From the NCBI GenBank assembly GCA_963556255.1, contig OY744611.1, forward strand, positions 34,657,785-34,721,784: a stretch of DNA of 64,000 nt, written 5' to 3'. Each line of letters opens with the position of its first letter. The stretch's first letter is position 1. A program made the position numbers and the translations under genes. This document shows, one piece after another, positions 34,515-48,589 of this stretch. This DNA is from Allolobophora icterica. Its lineage: Eukaryota; Annelida; Clitellata; Crassiclitellata; Lumbricidae. The notes below the pieces were generated by a model. That model made no database searches. It saw only the letters and a program-made list of their open reading frames with translations, and was not told the origin of the DNA.

Positions 34515-34935
34515 TTGTGTGATGAAATTGTATTGTATTGTATTGTATTTGGATATTTATAAAGCGCTTCTAGCGGGAGGGCCATTCAGAAGCGCTCCCA
34601 GTGCGAGAGACCCCGAGAGAAAAAGCAAGTTTTAAGAAACTTAAAAGAGGAAGAGACGTTACCTGAGAGAATAGAAGAACGAACATACGGAGGAAGCTCA
34701 TTCCAAAGAGCAGGGCCAATGGAGGCAAAAGACCTAGATTGAGCCAGAGAAGTCCTGACACGGGGAACGAGGAGGTCCAAGCGGTCAGATGAACGAAGAG
34801 GACGAAGAGAAGCAGCAGAGTGAGGGCGATGAATTAAGTCACATAAATATTTTGGAGCGAAACCAAGTTGAGCCTTACACACAAGGATGAGGACCTTAAA
34901 TTGGATGCGGGCAGAAATGTCACGTTATCAAATGA
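34515..34935 (-). mobile_element. LINE 3' end: RT C-terminal tail plus microsatellite tail
   Basis: The minus frame (34586-34882) reads ...APKYLCDLIHRPHS, SLRPLRSSDRLDLLVPRVR, then GPALWNELPPYVRS and FKFLKTCFF. This is the C-terminal signature of CR1/L2/Jockey-like reverse transcriptases (LRSS...P, LWN-x-LP, F-K-x-x-LKT). Beyond the stop the minus strand runs through ggagcgcttc and gcgctttataaatatcc into an (ATACA)n tail, the 3' end of the element. Confidence 0.75.
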
Positions 34936-35035
34936 TGTGTGATCAACATCACATGATCAAACTTTGATGATGTTTGATTTTCAGACGTCATATGAACCGT
35001 ATCCAATATTTGCTATTTGCAGGTAAAACATTCCA

Positions 35036-35320
35036 TTTCCATGGACAGAGCAAAAGTTACTGCTCTCATTGACCTATCTGTCAACAGTTTCCGAGTACTG
35101 TGTGCTGTTGATCATGATGGACTTTCTTCACCGCCTTGAGCACTGGTTGCGTCTCTCTAGTTATGCTCACTGTTAGTTGACATCTAATCCTCACCTTTGT
35201 ACACAAACAGTTTGTATCGAACAGTTTTCGCACTAACTCACTGTTGAACTTTGGTGTTGCACAAGGTTCTGTACTGGGTCCGCTCCCTGTTTACCCAGCT
35301 ACTTATTTACTGATGACTCT
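35036..35320 (+). mobile_element. Non-LTR reverse transcriptase palm fragment, frameshifted
   Basis: The plus strand shows ALIDLS, VDHDGL, then in another frame LHRLEHWLRLSS, and finally NFGVAQGSVLGPLP, the RT motif-B string (usually FGVPQGSVLGPLLF). Frameshifts and stops make it a dead copy. It lies in opposite orientation to its LINE-derived neighbours on both sides. Confidence 0.65.
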
Positions 35321-35369
35321 TTGGATTACCATTTCTATATATGTATGTATGTGTGCATCTGGCAATTTA

Positions 35370-35860
35370 TAGAGCACGTTTCATCATCTCCATCAGTTCC
35401 TGATGCCAGCCATTTGACGACGATGGGTACGAATAAATTATCTCCATTGTCCTCGGTTATTTTTCAAATCCAGTGCCCGATTAGTGTTAGTCCAAGTGAT
35501 GTTATGTCCTAATTTATATTACTATCCAGCATTGTCTTGGCCTGCCTTTGTTTCTTTTTCCTTAGAATCTTGCTTGTAGTGGTGCACTGTGTGGAATTCA
35601 GTCAACTGGCATTCTGTCTACATGTCCAAACCATCGGAGTCTTCATTGAAAGACTTTGTCTAGCAGAGTTGTTTGGATACCTAATAGATTGTCTTATGTC
35701 ATCGTTTCTTATTTTCTGCGATCTTGAAGTTCCTGCGATCTTCCACGGCCAGCTCATTTCTGCTGTGAGAATTCTTCTCTCATCTTGTTTTCGCATTGTC
35801 CAACATTCAGATCCATACAGGAAAATCGGTTGTATCATCGTCTCGTATATTTTTATCTTG
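35370..35860 (-). mobile_element. LINE ORF2 C-terminal half remnant, frameshifted
   Basis: The minus frame from 35838 reads FLYGSECWTMRKQDERRILTAE and then IRNDDIRQS. After a frameshift come LLDKVFNEDSD and TECQLTEFHTV. These are the LYG-x-E-W and RRxxAxEM motifs of RTE/CR1-like LINE C-termini. The part at 35382-35455 (agttcctgatgccagccatttgacg) is repeated at 60217-60285. Confidence 0.65.
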
Positions 35861-36860
35861 TTTTGTTTATTAATTCTTTATATCTCCAAATCCTATTCAA
35901 GAGCACGTTTAATCTTTCTCGCAAGAACGCTAAGCCCTTTGATCAAAGCTTACAGTTCAAAAGGCATTACATTTATATAAGCCGATCTATGCTCCTTGCT
36001 TGTCCCTTATGCTAATACTGCATTTGAGTAATGGGTACATGACTTGTAGTTCATTGCTCCAGGGAACTAGCCTATGCAATGTCAGTTAGTACATGGACGT
36101 ATTCTGTCTGTGGAAGACAAGGTGGCGCCATTGAGTACTGGTTACCTGTCCTCGGATGGCGAGGCTAAGAAGTCACTGACACTCATTATCAGTGGCACGT
36201 ATGTCATGCGATTACTTTAAGGGATTTGCTCTTAATTAATTAACACCGACCATGTGACTAAATTAATTTAAAAAAATTATTGATCGATCGACTGAATGAG
36301 ATTTAAAGAGTCTTCATTAATATTCGTGTGAGAGGGTGAATTGGAAGGACGTGAGGGGGTAGTGAAGAGGATGACAGACAGCCCGTCGGATGCTCCTCTC
36401 CACCCCGGAACGGGATGTCCGACTCTTAACGATCGTTTTGAAAGTCGTTAGACAATTTTAATGAAGTCGCGGTCTCATCCGATTGCTTTGACGTTCCACC
36501 GCCGCCGCCGGACTGAACCGGTTTGAACGCACCGCCCGATCGACTTTTACGGAGTTCTGGAATTAGTATGTGGACCTGAATCTACTAGCTGCGCTGTCGT
36601 ACGTCTGCTTGTGAGTAGATGTGCGAGAGGTTGTTAAACGGCTCTGTAGAAACACAATGGATGTAAGTAAGTAATAAGTAAATACGTATTTCTTTATTTA
36701 ACCGGTTGCAAGAGATTAGCACTCCAGTGTACATGCATCAAATAATACAATACAGAATACAACTGTTAAAAAACAGCATCACAGTCAATAAGAGTACAGC
36801 ATTCTCCCAATGAAATTTTTCCTCATGTTGTTGTCCATATTGTACGCGTATATTTATGGT
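35861..36860. other. No gene seen; short CpG-rich patch
   Basis: At 36360-36560 the sequence is rich in CG (ccaccgccgccgccgg, gaacgcaccgcccgatcg). It might be regulatory for the plus-strand gene at 40 kb. No exon is supported. Confidence 0.3.
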
Positions 36861-36864
36861 GTCT

Positions 36865-37050
36865 GGGATCCGGTGATGTAGCGGTATGTTCTGTGCATTG
36901 TAACCAGAGGGTCGCAGGTGCGAATCTACCTCAAGCCACTGCGTAGGGACCTTGGACAAGTTGCCCACCCACAATTGTCTGTGAGGAAGGCAACGGGATA
37001 CCACATCGCACTCAGCTCATCCCCGGGTGTCATAAAGCCAATGGACCTGC
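36865..37050 (+). mobile_element. tRNA-derived SINE
   Basis: gatccggtgatgtagcggtatg (A-box region tagcggtatgttctg) and a B-box-like ggtgcgaatctac about 45 bases later form a degenerate tRNA-like head. The body gggaccttggacaagttgcc follows, as is usual in tRNA-derived SINEs. It is too diverged to be a tRNA gene. Confidence 0.45.
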
Positions 37051-38390
37051 CTTCGAGCAGATAATTGATCATGATGTTTTGCACACGTAGGTACCGCTAT
37101 ACATAATTGCAGCACGTGCATTCCGACTTGATGTATCCGTCTCTATGCATATGTACAAATGGATGCGTACGTGATGTACCTATATAGAGAACTATGTATA
37201 CAGTATACATATGCATGTAAATATACGGATGGAAACCTAAGTATTCCGTTAGAACGAAACTTCTAATTCGCTGCAAATTCACGGCGGAGAAAGTCCGCAT
37301 GTTGCGTGAAATTGTTGTCTGTCTGTCTGTCTGCGACGAGGTGGGCGATTGGATACTCTACCCCTTCTCTGGCCACCGGATCACACTGGTCCGTCGTCGG
37401 TTTAAGCTGGTGCTCCTTGCCCGACTGGCTGATTAATTTCTGTTAATTAATTTGCGTTAATTATTTGCGTTCACCGACTGCTTTAAAGTCGTGGACGGGG
37501 TTGGAGGATACCGTGGACGTAGCTGCTGTTGTTGGGTGGCCTTGGGGTGGAGGGGCTTTTCTGTTAGGTTTAATACTCTAATATGTATGTCGAGGGGTCA
37601 TCCGTGGGGCTGTCGGTAATGAAGCCGGTCCTTATCTGACGGAGTCAGGGTATTGAACTCATCGGGTGTCGCTTTCCGTAGGTCATCCGACCTGATATCG
37701 TAAATGGGACTAGATGGCAAAATTCTGAACTTATGTCAACCTGCGCCCTCTAGCCAACTCGGCTGTACTGAGTAAACTGATCGTACATCGTTAGTCCATC
37801 AGCACCCCCTAGCTAACTGGGCTATAATAACGAGTACACTGACGTCAGTACACTGTCAGTGGGGAGTTAACACTTGATACCCATGGCTGCCCCTCAGGCT
37901 AGTTTAATGGATTTCTCTTCTAATCTGGTTTATTCTAGTCTAATTTAATCTATTCAAAGCTAATCTATTCCAACCTAAATCAAGGTTAGCTTAATGCTTT
38001 TCTAATCTTGTGTAATGTATTCTAATCTAATGTTATCTAATTTAATCTATAATCAAAGCTAATCTGTTGCAATCTAAATTAATCTAATGGCTGTTATGGT
38101 GCCCTCGCTATACACACGACATCAATTGATAACACCTTAAATGAAACTACCATTGGAAAAAGTCAATGTTGGCTGAAAAAGACCCATCGAAATTCAGTTG
38201 GACCAGGGACAGGGAAGCCATACGTCAGGCTACAGTCTACTGGAGGTAGAAGTGGGTCGTCGCTTGTTTACGAAGATTACTGACCTGTTCAGAAAGGTAA
38301 CCCATCCGTTGACCAATATAACACACCTGTTTGCAAAGACAGTGCCTGACAAGTTAGCATGCCTCTAAAAAATTAAACTATTATTCAACT
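37050..38390. other. No gene seen; degenerate CTAATCTA array at 37915-38095
   Basis: Mixed sequence. The block 37915-38095 is made of ctaatcta / attctaatc words with drift. Similar TAATC-type arrays occur at 50625-50830 and 59140-59275. No supported exon. Confidence 0.4.
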
Positions 38391-38787
38391 TTTAGGAGCG
38401 TGGCAATTGGTTCCACACTCTCAGAAGATTCTTTTCCTGGAAGCACAAGCATAGCAGCAGTAAACAGTCCAATAAGAGGATGTCTTCTTTCATCCGCTGT
38501 TTATGTATATACGTGTATTTTAATGCACACCTGAAACTGTCTACGTATGTGTTTATGTATGTATGTGTATATGTGTGTGTTGGTGTATGCATGTTTGTCT
38601 TTGTGCACTTGTTACAGTGCAGTGTGTAAGTGAATTGTGTTTGTATGTATGCTTGTATGTATGTGGTGATAGTATAGAGGTGTGCCTGTATGTCTGCATG
38701 TTTGTGGGTATGATTTGTGTGTGCTTACAAGCAGTAAATTTGTCTTTTTCTGTGTCATCTGCTGCTAGTTTAAACAAACGTAAATGC

Positions 38788-38790
<3 letters not shown>

Positions 38791-38871
<81 letters not shown>
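38791..38871. repeat. (GA)n microsatellite
   Basis: A GA run of about 80 bases. The long open frames through it on both strands are repeat translations. Confidence 0.9.
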
Positions 38872-38874
<3 letters not shown>

Positions 38875-39804
38875 AACGCTAGTTCAGAGTTCAGTTTGTA
38901 CCAGGACGCGTGCCATGCTGCCGTCTTAGAACTGGGCCTCGAACTCTTGCCCCTGTGTACCGGGCCCATATCCCTCCGGGTGATCATGGCGAAAGGGGAG
39001 AAGGTCGGTGCGTGGCCGTAGTGGGATGCGTCGAGTTCGTAGACCCTTTTACTAATTGGGGCGCATTCCGAAACTGGGTCCAACTTTTCAGAGAAAGATA
39101 TGTTGATTTGGGTGTGCCTTGCATTTGGTGTTTGCCTATCTGTCTATCCATCTATCTATCTATCCATTTGTCCATATATATCTGTCAATGTATCTGTACA
39201 TCTAACCTGTATATGATGAATAGATAGATGGATATACGGATATTGATACAGATAGGTGATTGATCGATTTGCTGATTTAGGACATTGATTGAGGACAGAC
39301 AGATATATAGTACCTTTGTAGGTACACTTCAGATGTGCTATAATGAAATGAAAACTGGGTCAGTTGAATCTGATGTCATCACTGGCTTGACCCAACTACG
39401 TGTGCAGCTTTGGCGTCGTGTCATTGACCTTGTTTTATCGGATCTTTATCCTTGAACTGTTTTCTTCAGATCTAGGGGAGGGGAAGGGGGAATGACCACA
39501 CTTTTTGTCTCTTATCAGCGAGCAAGGCTATAGATAGTGCCTGTTTCTGGTTTTGTCAGTGATAATGAATTAGTGGGATTTTAATGCTACTGGATGTGGA
39601 TAGTGCATTGACCCAATGGTTGGTATACAGGTGTTTTCCAGGACCTTCATACTAGAGTTCAGGGTTGAAGAGAGAGAAAGAGAAAGAGGAAGGCGAAGGG
39701 GAGGGAGGGGAGTAGGATGTTTCCAAATTTATTCTCCACTTTCAGTAGAGAACTGTCCGTGAGAAGGTGAGGTTGCAATAGAGAGGACCAGCCATGACCA
39801 CCCA

Positions 39805-39857
39805 CAGGGGCGTCTACCCCCCCAAGCTCCACGGTTTCTATGGTGTAGACGCCTCTG
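39805..39857. mobile_element. 53-bp minimal hAT-like MITE with perfect 8-bp TSD
   Basis: The ends caggggcgtctacc / ggtgtagacgcctctg bound only 53 bp, flanked by accaccca on both sides (39797-39804 and 39858-39865). It is an internally deleted form of the element at 47225-47392: the reverse complement shares the string taccatagaaaccgtggagc in part (catagaaaccgtggagc). Confidence 0.85.
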
Positions 39858-39914
39858 ACCACCCACTTTCATAGGCTGTGGCTAAAAGAACTAAATCGCT
39901 AGCCCATTGTTGCC

Positions 39915-40060
39915 TCTCGACGTTCTACTTCTCCTCCTCCTCTCCCCTTGTGTTTTTTCTTTTTTCTCTTCTTTATGCTTCCCTGATCCTTCTCCTTCTC
40001 TTCTTTCTTCACTTTCGTCCTCCTCCTCTTTGGCTTTCTTCTTCTCTTCCATCATCTAAG
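39915..40060 (+). other. Long pyrimidine tract upstream of the 40-kb gene
   Basis: About 145 bases, mostly C and T (cttctcctcctcc, ttttttctcttc and so on), end roughly 60 bases before the acceptor at 40121-40123. It may aid splicing or be a simple-sequence expansion. Confidence 0.45.
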
Positions 40061-40123
40061 TTTGTAGCTGTGATACTTGGTTGCGTCATTTATCAAATTG
40101 CGTTGTTTCTTTTTGCCTTCCAG

Positions 40124-42304
<2,181 letters not shown>

Positions 42305-44310
42305 CCGCACAGCCACCCTCTGCCACCGCCGCCTCCTCATCGTCCCCCTCCTCGTGGCACCTTCAAGTCCCATGGAACCATTCGGCACCTTGGTGGTGCC
42401 ATTTGACGTCTTCTCTCATGGCTGCAGTTAGTGTATTCATGCCAACCAATGTCACGGTCATATGTGTCACCATCTGGAACCTTCCTGAGACCAGCTGGTA
42501 TTCTCTGTGGCAGTATTTGGCACGTTCATGAAACCCTGGATTGACCCTATGTTTCTAACGTCGGGCTGGCGCCGTATTATGTGGATTGTAGCGGTGGCAC
42601 TGGATCTTCGTCATAGCACTGCACTTTAGGCTTAGTTGAACTGCCGAGTGGCATAGTTCTTGTGTGATATATTAGTTGCCATAGAAACATAACGACCTTA
42701 CCTATAGGGTGTCTCGCTTACCAGAGCAACTCTGACTTACTTGTGGTATCGTTAGTAAGTAGGAATTTGCTGAATTCTACTCGGTGGAGAGTGCCGACCG
42801 ATGGGGTATGACGCTACCCAATGAGTCCTGATGCTACCCATTTTGGGTTGGTGCTACCCAGCGAAGAGTGACAAACCGATGCCACGGCAATAACCAGGGA
42901 AGTGGTTTATTATCCACTGTAGCGCTGCATTACCGAATGAAATAAGGTTGACTCCACTCTATGGGACATGACATTACCCAATTAACGTGATTTCTTACTG
43001 GTCTGAAATTCATCGGGGCATGACAACGCATTGTGGCAATCTGGAATCATTCTGCAACTAGGACTGACCTGTAGCCAGGAAATTATGAACTTTGACCCTA
43101 CCTGACCTTAATTTCTGGAAATCGCTGAATCATGGTGCGATCCGGACATCTTAGCACCTGGAAATAATTTGGTGGGATGTGACGGAAGCGTCCTCATCTA
43201 ATACCCGGAGATCTTGCCTGCGGATTTGACGGAGATGTCGGAAGACCTGACCCAGATTTCTCTGGCCCGGTGTTAAAGGAAGCACACTGCGACATTGAAT
43301 ACGACACTGATTATAAACTCTCGTTAATTGTAAGCAATTTACAATGTTGGGCTTGCCTGTAATTGTTATTACGTGTGATTTATATAGATCATTTATTTCC
43401 CTGGATGGTTGTTTGCATATATGTATGTCTCTGGACATTTATGCAGCACCTTTTTTTGCATTATTTAAATGTTCTGAGATATACATATCTATATACAAAT
43501 ATATTTACAGATATCCAGAACCTCTCTTTACCTTTGTCTTTTGAGGTATTGTACAAATTACCACACCCTTCCGTACTTTATACATGACCGTTTCATAGTG
43601 TAAGCTTGCCCTGTTTTTCCTAAGTACTTTACACTACTGTACTGTATCTGACTTATCCTGCCAGATCTAAACTTATCTTTCCTTTCTTCACCTTTACCTT
43701 TTACCTTCCTGTTTCTTACTTTACTGCACCTTGCATTTACCTCAGTTTGCCATATCCTACCCCACTCAAACTTGCCTTACCATCTTGCTCTGGGACATTC
43801 AGTTTTGCTTTACCTTTCTCTACTTTTTATAATATATTGTGACTAGATAAGAGGTATTGATATAATTATAGGAGTGGGATTTTGGAGCACAGGTAGAGTG
43901 CATAGATCACCTGTATAGCTGTGTTTTATCCGAAGCACTGTAGTGTTCTGAGTTCTAAACGGGACTCTTGTGGTGTGAATCGTTGCTGGAATTTTTGCAG
44001 CAGGCATTAACGTTATGAATGTTAAAATGAACGTTAAGCCTGACATTAAAGATAATTCTAACTTCATTGTGTAAAAAGAACATCAAAGTTAAAAGTAACG
44101 GTTAACTTCACACTAGAAATAATGAAAAAGTACACATGTGTACAGGGAGGGGTCCAGTTTTCTGGGATTTTTGCGTACATAATATATGTATGGCCCCTTT
44201 GCGTTCAAATTAACATCCAGTTTAATAATAGATCAATGTTACTTTGTTTAACGGTGATTAAGGGCTATTATGTTCATTGAACAAAGCACACACACACTGT
44301 CTTGAACTAA
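42305..44310 (+). other. 3' UTR/flank of the LxxLL gene, no further gene seen
   Basis: After the stop, 42305-42420 is GC-rich and may be UTR. No close AATAAA was found. From 42420 on, a degenerate tatgctacccaatg-type repeat (about 42800-42860) and pyrimidine-rich cttacctttacc words (about 43650-43820) are seen, but no exon. Confidence 0.4.
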
Positions 44311-44319
44311 ATCGAATTG

Positions 44320-44500
44320 GATGCATGATAGTGGAGTGGTTAACGTGCGGGACTATCAACCGAGAGGTTGGGGTTTAAATCCCTGCCTGCTATAATAAGT
44401 ACACTGTTATTGTGCAGATCAGGGACAGGGCTGGGCACCCGCTGCTGTAGGCTGAGGTCAAGGCAACTGAAGTCGCTAACGCTTCATACCATGGCTGCTT
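44320..44500 (+). mobile_element. tRNA-derived SINE
   Basis: tagtggagtggttaacgtgc (A-box region) and ggggtttaaatccctgcc (B-box region) form a tRNA-like head. It is followed by ataataagtacactg, a body shared with the copy at 47793-47985 (ataatgagtacactg). Confidence 0.55.
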
Positions 44501-45732
44501 CTCGGGACCAGCTTAAGGAACTGTTCTTCTTCTAAGTCGAATTTGGCATTTACGGTGAACTTCAATGTAAACAAACACGTAATATTTGCCAAGCAGTCAT
44601 TTTCACCGTAGTATTCGATCCAAGGATGAAGTTTGTTGTGGAACTGAATGTTTTCCTGCAGAAAGTCCTGTTTCGCACCAGTTGTTACTTGACTTTTTGA
44701 GGGCGTTAGTGCGGGTTCAGGGTTATGGGGAGGCTATTTTGGTATGCAGAGTTTTTGAAAGGTGGTCGTAATGAGTATGGTCATCCCTTGTTTCGCTGAT
44801 AATGTGACCTTGATGGCCAATCAGCATTTTTGCTGACCAGTTCTACTCTGTGTCTTTTATAGTAAGACTTTCCAGGCTTGCACCTATTCGTGTTCACAGC
44901 ACTGTCAACACCTGTTCATTAACTTTTGTTTCCTGCAAGTCTTCAACGCTTTTGGTCAAATCCGAACATGGGCAGACCTAAAATTTAATCTCTTGGGTCA
45001 TAAAACACCTTTCCCCGTAGATTTTCGAGTGGGACCATAGCTTCCTTGTTTGATGCCCGTGATTATGTTGCAGCTTTGAGAATTTTAAAAGGAGCTATAT
45101 AAACGTCCAGGTGCACATACATACTTAGTTACATACATTACACAGATGCATACACGATCCTGAAGAAGCTGTTAACGTATGTACAATTTTTGTACATACA
45201 TAAACAGAAGGCGGTGTTTAAGCTGAGAAAACCTTTCCATCCAGTTTAAAGACTTGTGACAGTCGATGGTAGTAAATATGCAGTTGACTTAATACCTCGC
45301 CGTAACGATTGTTTTTCTTTACGTTCGTTGGCTGCTCGTGAGCAAAACTGCCTTTCAAGACTCTTTTGATTTGTTACATTACATTACGGTTTGTATATCC
45401 GGTGTAATTTTACACTACACTTTGCGCCAGGCTACACCGACTGCTGTCATATGATGCTTTACAGTCGGTTGTTATTTACAGATCGTAAATTTTACATTAC
45501 GATTTTGACCGGGCATCTCAAACAGATTATGATTCTTAAAAGTGGATTAACTTGAAGTGCCATCAAGTGATGCCTTGGGCATTGAGATGATGGCGCTATA
45601 GAAGTCATTAGTTTACATTATTATTTTCGTTTTGTTGAAGACTTTTTTCTCCTTTCGCGAGAACTTGACCGTTAAGCAATGCACTGTCAGACTACTCTTA
45701 ATTGCTGTGATGTCTATTGTTTTGTCAGTAAT

Positions 45733-46139
45733 GCATGTTAAGCTGTCCTGTGTGAAAAGCACATGTTAAGTTGTCCTGTGTGAAAAGCACATGTTAAGTT
45801 GTCCTGTGTGATAAGCACATGTTAAGTTGTCCTGTGTGAAAAGCACCTGTTAAACTGTCCTGTCTGAATAGTGCAAATTAAGCTGTTTTCTGTGAATAAC
45901 ATTATGTTAAACTGTCTTCTGTGAATAGTATATGTTCCACTGTCCTGTGTCATTAACGTTATGTTAAACTGTCTTGTGTGAATAACATATGTTCAACTGT
46001 CCTGTGTCATTAACATTATGTTAAACTGTCTTGTGTGAATAATTATGTTAAAACTGTCTTGCGTGAAAAACATCTGTTACTGTCCTGTATGACTAGCACA
46101 ATTTATATTGTTCTCTGTGAATAACACATGTTAAACTGC
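45733..46139. repeat. Minisatellite, unit about 28 bp (atgttaagttgtcctgtgtgaa)
   Basis: About 14 tandem copies. The first four are nearly identical and later ones progressively diverged (atgttaaactgtcttgtgtgaataa). This gradient suggests expansion from the left end. Confidence 0.85.
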
Positions 46140-46238
46140 GGATTGACAGATTTTGCGTGTGATGTTTGCAATAATTAAATGAATAAATCAGTTTCTTTGT
46201 TGATATGATGATAGCAGTGCAGTAAATTACTTGCATGG

Positions 46239-46930
46239 GACAGACATCATCAGAGTAAGGGAGAGACAGATTCAGAGTACGGGAGAGATAGAGAGACAGA
46301 TTCAGAGTAAGGGAGCGTCAGATTCAGAGTATGGGAGAGACAAATGCAGAGTAAGGGAGAGAGATCCAGAGTATGGGAGAGACAGCTTCAGATTACAGGA
46401 GAGACAGATCCAGTGTAAGCGAGAGAGAGTTAGAGTAAGAAAGAGACAAGATTCAGAGTAAGGAAGAGACAGATTCAGAATAAGGGTGAGACAGATTCAG
46501 AGTAAGGAAGAGACGGATTCAGAGTACGGGAGAGAGAGAGAGAGAGAGAGAGATTCAGAGTAAGGGAAAGACAGATCCAGAGTACGGGAGAGACAGACGC
46601 AGAGTCAGGAACAGACTGATTCAGAGTAAGGCTGAGACGGATCCATTGTAAAGGAGCTACAGAGTCAGAGTTAGGAGAGTCAGATCCAGAGTAAGGAGAG
46701 AGTCAGATCCAGAGTAAAGGAGAGACAGATTCAGAGTAAGGAGAGAGTCAGATTCAGAGTACAGGAGAGACAGATCCAGAGTAAAGTACAGACAGACGCA
46801 GAGTACGGGAGAGAGACAGATTCAGAGTAAGGAAGAGACAGATCCAGAGTAAAGTACAGACAGACGCAGAGTACGGGAGAGAGACAGATTCAGAGTAAGG
46901 TAGAGACCGATCTGGAGTAAGAGAGACAGA
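46239..46930. repeat. Minisatellite, unit about 21-22 bp (gagacagattcagagtaaggga)
   Basis: About 30 copies of a purine-rich unit with variants (gatccagagtaaagtacagacagacgcagag forms a higher-order pair, shown in part). It starts about 100 bases after the preceding minisatellite. Open frames are repeat translations. Confidence 0.85.
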
Positions 46931-46938
46931 TCCACATG

Positions 46939-47594
46939 CAGGGTTTCCGTTAGAGCCGAAAAGAGGACGTACCTACGTCCGGACCTAGAACTTTGGACGT
47001 AGCTCATTTCTAACGGCTATCATACCTGACGTATAATTATGACCTTACAGAACACAATCATACAGTATTATCAATATCTAAGACAGCATTTTCAAGTTCC
47101 AACAAAAAACAATAGTACGCCTACTATTGCATAAAGAAACAAAATGTAAATGTCAGTCACTAAATCACTGGAACAATTTAGTTTTGTATTTGGCCGATAC
47201 AAAGCACTCATGAAGTCGCCTATACAGAGGCGTCTACACCATAGAAACCGTGGAGCAAATGCTCCATCCAAGAAATAGGGGAACTGTCAATGTGTGTGTG
47301 CCACCATTTTAAAGGGGGAGGAAGGGGAGGGGAAAAGAGGGGGAAAGGGGAGTTGCTCCAATGACTTAGAGGGGGGGGGGTAGACGCCCCTGCGCCTATA
47401 GATATTGTTCATTGTACTAGGACCTAGGCCTATAACTATGCTTAGTACTTGGCGCGTGCACGTCCGACGATAAACAAATGGACGTATGCAACTCGCCATT
47501 GGAATTTTACTTACGAAAATTTTGAACGTTTTGAACGTTTTGGACATTTGTTTCTGGCGTACACAGGGCCATTTTGGCCTTAACGGAAACACTG
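46939..47594. mobile_element. hAT-like element with nested MITE
   Basis: The ends cagggtttccgttagagcc / ggccttaacggaaacactg are inverted repeats. The flanks tccacatg (46931-46938) and accacgtg (47595-47602) agree at 6 of 8 positions. A younger MITE sits inside (47225-47392), so this element is about 480 bp without it. Confidence 0.65.
47225..47392. mobile_element. hAT-like MITE nested in 46939-47594, perfect 8-bp TSD
   Basis: A 168-bp element, cagaggcgtctacacc ... ggtagacgcccctg, with cgcctata on both sides (47217-47224 and 47393-47400). It is the longer relative of the 53-bp element at 39805-39857. Confidence 0.85.
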
Positions 47595-47792
47595 ACCACG
47601 TGGGGCACTGACTAGCGAATTAAATTACACCCCAGTAATCAGTACAAATCTATGTCTAAGAGTAACTTAGACATAGAAAGGCAATGGCTTAGAGCAGATG
47701 ACTTACATCGCCATCTCGCGAATGCGAACAAAGTAATCTCTGTCCCTAGGATTATCATTATTGACGAGTAACTGGGACAGGGAAGGGTCCGC

Positions 47793-47985
47793 GATGGTAC
47801 TGGTGTAGTGGTTAGCGTGCTGGACTGTTAATCGTGAGGGCGGGGTTCAAATTCCCGCCAGGGCAGAAATTTGGCTAGAGATTTCTGCTCCATCTGCGCC
47901 CCTGTCCAACTCAGCTATAATGAGTACACTGACCGTACATTGTTGGTGGGACGATGAGACGGTCGAGCGATGCCTTGTTTGGAAT
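47793..47985 (+). mobile_element. tRNA-derived SINE
   Basis: ggtgtagtggttagcgtgctgg (A-box region) and gcggggttcaaattcccgcc (B-box with T-stem) give a well-preserved tRNA-like head. The body ctcagctataatgagtacactgacc is shared in part with 44320-44500 and with about 37745-37850. It lacks a good acceptor stem. Confidence 0.6.
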
Positions 47986-48589
47986 ACTTAGTTACCAGTG
48001 AAATATATCGCTCCGATGATCCACACATACCCGGCATGACACTGAACTTAAACTATAGTATCGATAAATCCGTATGTATTTAGAGAAGAACACGAAAACA
48101 TGACTGCAGCCACATACGGCGTACCACAGTTCTGGAAAACTGAACCGATCTACCTCAATTCAGTGACATTCAATGGAAGCAGGCCACTCTTTCGATTAAA
48201 GATGGCGGTCTAAGTATTAGACCGGTGTCGATACTGGCTTCTTCCGGTCATACTCGGACGTGAAGACTGGACAGATATACCTAAAAACGAGATTCTGGCA
48301 GCTCGTCTATCGATGTGGCCGGTGGGCATGGATCCATCGCTAAGCAGGTAGAATGTCTGGGACCGACACTTGATCGAACGGGACTGGACGGAAATCTGGT
48401 CCTCATACAATGACCAATTCAATCAGGCAAGACTCCATGGTCGCGATTTCTTCACCTCACTTGGGGAACTGGCTTTTGATCCTGCCCATTTCATGATTTT
48501 CATCTTGTGGCCTCTCTCTCTCAGTGTGGCTTGGCCTTAACATATGCGCGCCGTACTAATACCAATGCGGCGAAACAGTCGACCCCGGA

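Noticed and set aside
35537..35980. A 147-residue plus-strand hydrophobic frame
   Set aside because: It is the shadow of a frameshifted LINE reverse transcriptase remnant on the minus strand.
38553..39083. A 176-residue minus frame with Ser-Leu repeats and a 152-residue plus frame with Glu-Arg repeats
   Set aside because: Both cross the (GA)n run; flanking parts show no homology.
45733..46930. Regularly repeated blocks that might be taken for a CRISPR array
   Set aside because: The units are contiguous with no unique spacers, and the genome is eukaryotic; these are minisatellites.
47793..47870. A tRNA gene
   Set aside because: A- and B-box-like sequences are present but the acceptor stem does not pair, and the shared downstream body with 44320-44500 marks it as a SINE.
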